DNA of 64,000 bases from an uncultured Selenomonadaceae bacterium (GTDB lineage: Bacteria; Bacillota; Negativicutes; Selenomonadales; Selenomonadaceae). The stretch lies in NCBI GenBank assembly GCA_905234195.1, contig CAJOFR010000012.1:1-64000 (forward strand), in the 5' to 3' direction. Shown here one piece after another: positions 61,656 through 64,000 of this stretch; position 1 is the first letter of the stretch, and each line of letters opens with the position of its first letter. Position numbers and translations under genes: made by a program. The notes beneath the pieces were generated by a model that did no database searches, was not told the origin of the DNA, and saw only the letters and a program-made list of their open reading frames with translations.

Positions 61656-62660
61656 ATGACAGAAATAGAGAAATCGAAAATCGAAATAGCAGAAATATCA
61701 AACGACGGACGTTACGGGCGATTTATCTGCGAGCCTTTGGAGCGCGGCTACGGCACGACCATAGGAAACAGTTTGCGGCGGATGCTTTTGTCTTCGCTGG
61801 AAGGCGCGGCAGTGACTTCGATAAAAGTCGACGGAGTGTTGCACGAGTTTTCGACGATAAAGGGCGTGAAAGATGACGTCACGAATATCGTTTTGAATAT
61901 CAAGCAGCTTTGTCTGAAAATGGACGGCGACGAGCCGCACACCATTCGCATAGATGTTGAGGGCGAGCGCGAAGTTACTGGCGCGGACGTGATTTGCGAT
62001 GCGGACGTAGAGGTTTTGAATCCGGATTTGCACATTGCGACGCTGAATGAACAGGGTAGCTTGCAAATTGAAATGCGCGTGGAGCGCGGGCGCGGCTATG
62101 TTCCTGCGGAGAAGAATAAAACTCCCGAAGACGTCATAGGCACAATTCCGGTGGACTCAATTTTTTCGCCGGTACTGAGAGTGAACTACAAGGTAGAAGA
62201 TACGCGCGTTGGCAACGTGATGGACTATGACAAGCTCGTTTTGGAAGTTTGGACAAATGGGACTGTCAGACCGGACGAGGCAGTAGCTAAGGCGGCGGGG
62301 ATTTTGGTTGAGCACTTAAAACTTTTCCGCAACATGGTAGCAGAGCCGGTGCCGGAGCCGCCGGAAGTCGAAGAGGAACAGCCGCAGTTGCAGCCGCAGT
62401 CAAATGTTGCGGCACCGCCCGAAGACAGCTCCAAGAGGATTCTCGACACGACGATAGAGGATTTGGATTTGTCGGTCAGGTCGTTTAATTGCCTCAAGCG
62501 CGCAGGAATAAATGTCGTGGGCGATCTTGTGGCAAGGACGGAAGAAGAGATGATGAAGGTTCGCAATCTCGGCAGGAAGTCACTCGACGAAGTTAAGAAA
62601 AAGTTGGAAGAATACGGCTTGTCGCTCAAGCCCAGCGTTCGTTCTGACACTGAAGAATAA
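61656..62660 (+). CDS. rpoA: RNA polymerase alpha subunit
   Basis: 334 residues. The N-terminal domain has [20 protein letters not shown] for dimer assembly and contacts with beta; the C-terminal domain has [20 protein letters not shown] and [16 protein letters not shown], which bind UP elements and regulators. A linker of about 40 residues is rich in Pro, Glu and Gln (residues 225-262). ATG with AGGAGG partly inside a hairpin. Placed after rpsD as in other Firmicutes. Confidence 0.98.
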   Translation: MTEIEKSKIEIAEISNDGRYGRFICEPLERGYGTTIGNSLRRMLLSSLEGAAVTSIKVDGVLHEFSTIKGVKDDVTNIVLNIKQLCLKMDGDEPHTIRIDVEGEREVTGADVICDADVEVLNPDLHIATLNEQGSLQIEMRVERGRGYVPAEKNKTPEDVIGTIPVDSIFSPVLRVNYKVEDTRVGNVMDYDKLVLEVWTNGTVRPDEAVAKAAGILVEHLKLFRNMVAEPVPEPPEVEEEQPQLQPQSNVAAPPEDSSKRILDTTIEDLDLSVRSFNCLKRAGINVVGDLVARTEEEMMKVRNLGRKSLDEVKKKLEEYGLSLKPSVRSDTEE

Positions 62661-62674
62661 GGTGGAGGTTAGAT

Positions 62675-63013
62675 ATGAGTTACAGGAAGCTCGGCAGGAA
62701 CTCCGGCGCAAGAAAGGCGTTATTTAAAAGTCTCCTTGCCGCACTTTTCAAATATGAACGCATAGAGACGACGGAGGCGAAGGCGAAGGAGTTGCGCAAA
62801 TTCGCTGAAAAAGTTGTCACGCTTGCTAAGCGCGGAGATCTTGCGGCGCGTCGTCTTGCTATTCAGGCGGTTGCCGACGTGGAAGTCGTGCACAAAATTT
62901 TTGAGGAGTTGCCGGCAAGGTACAGCGAACGCACCGGCGGCTACACGCGCATTTTGAAATTGGGACCCCGTCGCGGCGATGCAGCACCGATGGTTTTAAT
63001 GGAGTTAGTATGA
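62675..63013 (+). CDS. rplQ: Ribosomal protein L17
   Basis: 112 residues: [40 protein letters not shown] and the end [11 protein letters not shown]. Near the tunnel exit of the large subunit. ATG behind GGTGGAGG. Its TGA overlaps the fabG ATG (ATGA), so a fatty-acid gene is translationally coupled to the alpha operon. Confidence 0.98.
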   Translation: MSYRKLGRNSGARKALFKSLLAALFKYERIETTEAKAKELRKFAEKVVTLAKRGDLAARRLAIQAVADVEVVHKIFEELPARYSERTGGYTRILKLGPRRGDAAPMVLMELV

Positions 63014-63753
63014 ACTTGCAGGGAAAATCGGCATTGGTAACCGGTTCTTCGCGGGGTATCGGGCGCGCTGTTGCTCTGAAGTTTGCGGAGCGCGGCGCGA
63101 AGGTCGCCATAAATTTCGCGGGCAATCTTGCGAAGGCGCAGGAAGTTCAGCAGGAGATTGAGGCTAAGGGCGGAGAGGCTCTTTTGGTTCAAGGCGACGT
63201 TGCAAATTTTGAAGTCGTGGCAGATATTGTCAAGAAAATTGTCGACGCTTGGGGCACGGTTGATATTCTCGTGAACAACGCCGGAATCACGCGCGACAAT
63301 CTCTTGATTAAAATGAGTGAAGCAGACTTCGACGCGGTCATTTCGACGAATTTGAAGGGCGTCTTCAACTGCACGAAGGCGGTCACTAAGCTGATGATGA
63401 AACAACGCGGCGGCAGGATTATTAACATGGCGTCGGTTGTCGGGCTGACCGGCAACGCGGGGCAAGCAAATTACGCGGCGGCGAAGGCCGGAATTATCGG
63501 CTTTACGAAATCTTCGGCAAGGGAACTTGCGCCGCGCGGGATAACCGTCAACGCAATCGCTCCCGGATTTATTGATACTGATATGACGGCGGCTATTCCC
63601 GAAAAAATTAAAGCAGACATCTTGACGAAAATTCCTTTCGGAAAAATGGGTAGCCCTGAAGACGTTGCGGACGCGGCGGCTTTCTTGGCATCGGAACAGG
63701 CGGCTTACATTACGGGGCAGGTTATTTGTGTAGACGGCGGCTTTGCAATGTAA
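63010..63753 (+). CDS. fabG: 3-oxoacyl-ACP reductase
   Basis: 247 residues, short-chain dehydrogenase. NADPH site [25 protein letters not shown], and the catalytic set Ser-Tyr-Lys in [10 protein letters not shown]...NYAAAKAG. It reduces 3-ketoacyl-ACP in fatty-acid elongation; the adjoining acpP supports FabG over other family members. ATG overlaps the rplQ stop. No preceding fab gene, so the usual fab cluster is split or begins here. Confidence 0.95.
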   Translation: MNLQGKSALVTGSSRGIGRAVALKFAERGAKVAINFAGNLAKAQEVQQEIEAKGGEALLVQGDVANFEVVADIVKKIVDAWGTVDILVNNAGITRDNLLIKMSEADFDAVISTNLKGVFNCTKAVTKLMMKQRGGRIINMASVVGLTGNAGQANYAAAKAGIIGFTKSSARELAPRGITVNAIAPGFIDTDMTAAIPEKIKADILTKIPFGKMGSPEDVADAAAFLASEQAAYITGQVICVDGGFAM

Positions 63754-63780
63754 GGCGTGCACTTGAAGGGAGGTGGCAGT

Positions 63781-64000
63781 GTGTCAACGTTTGAACAGGT
63801 CAAAAAAATCGTGGTAGAGCAGCTCGGAGTAGAGGCTGACGAGGTTCAGATGAGCTCAACTTTCGTGGACGATCTTGGCGCGGATTCTCTGGACATAGTC
63901 GAATTGATTATGGCTTTTGAGGAGGAATTTAATATCGAAATTCCTGACGAGAAGGCTGAAAAAATCAAGACCGTTGAAGATGTTGTAAAGTTCATCGACG
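63781..64000 (+). CDS. acpP: Acyl carrier protein (3' end outside the window)
   Basis: 73 residues are visible and the frame is still open. Seen: [20 protein letters not shown], then [20 protein letters not shown] with the Ser that carries phosphopantetheine, and [14 protein letters not shown]. It carries the growing acyl chain in fatty-acid synthesis. GTG start behind GGGAGGTGG, 27 bases after fabG. Only the last few residues should be missing. Confidence 0.95.
   Translation, partial: MSTFEQVKKIVVEQLGVEADEVQMSSTFVDDLGADSLDIVELIMAFEEEFNIEIPDEKAEKIKTVEDVVKFID

Overview
The window reads as the chromosome of an anaerobic member of the Firmicutes with an outer membrane (class Negativicutes, Selenomonas-like), probably from gut or rumen. 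The order of the ribosomal genes, the zinc-type S14 and L24, and the strong Shine-Dalgarno sites are Firmicute-like. A heptose-kinase-like protein and AlgI/DHHW acyltransferase genes point to lipopolysaccharide or surface polysaccharide. A fumarase plus fumarate-reductase operon points to fumarate respiration and succinate formation. The tmRNA tag (ANEDYALAA) and tRNA-Glu are ordinary bacterial types. The taxonomic placement is an inference from gene content.

Region by region. 1-4.5 kb: a broken L,D-transpeptidase gene next to an IS-like end, a purine permease, a TPR membrane protein and a PRC-barrel protein. 4.5-5.5 kb: a non-coding block with an IS200/IS605-type remnant, the tmRNA gene and a composite hairpin repeat. 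5.5-11.3 kb: ROK kinase, NIF3 protein, L31, a divergent ClpX-like ATPase, an ACT-domain protein and a large glutamine synthetase. 11.3-14.6 kb: a minus-strand operon for extracytoplasmic methionine sulfoxide repair (MsrAB, TlpA-type thioredoxin, a 45-residue CXXC membrane peptide, a membrane iron-sulfur protein, a Crp/Fnr regulator). 14.7-25.7 kb: two ABC permeases, a diguanylate cyclase, an aldo/keto reductase, tRNA-Glu, leuS, def and a heptose-kinase-like gene. 25.8-38.6 kb, minus strand: fumarate reductase, fumarase, secreted proteins, a small phosphatase, murB, a cytidylyltransferase, a large glycerophosphotransferase-like fusion and ilvD. 38.7-42 kb: a cupin and a polysaccharide O-acylation pair.

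42.4-64 kb is one long plus-strand translation block: str (rpsL-rpsG-fusA-tuf), S10, spc and alpha operons, then fabG and acpP. It departs from the textbook order in several places: a 63-residue membrane protein between rplW and rplB, a phloretin/diacetylphloroglucinol-hydrolase-like gene between infA and rpmJ, no map gene between adk and infA, no rpoBC before rpsL, and non-ATG starts on 22 of 38 genes.

The most unusual signal is non-coding. At least twelve gaps between genes carry degenerate tandem heptamers (TAGGGAT/GGATAAG type), usually a G-rich array followed by a complementary C-rich array, often starting at the stop codon of the upstream gene. At three of these places the arrays flank or adjoin a conserved three-hairpin core whose stems differ by compensatory base changes. 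Together they look like a family of structured repeats or small mobile elements that has also entered the ribosomal operons.
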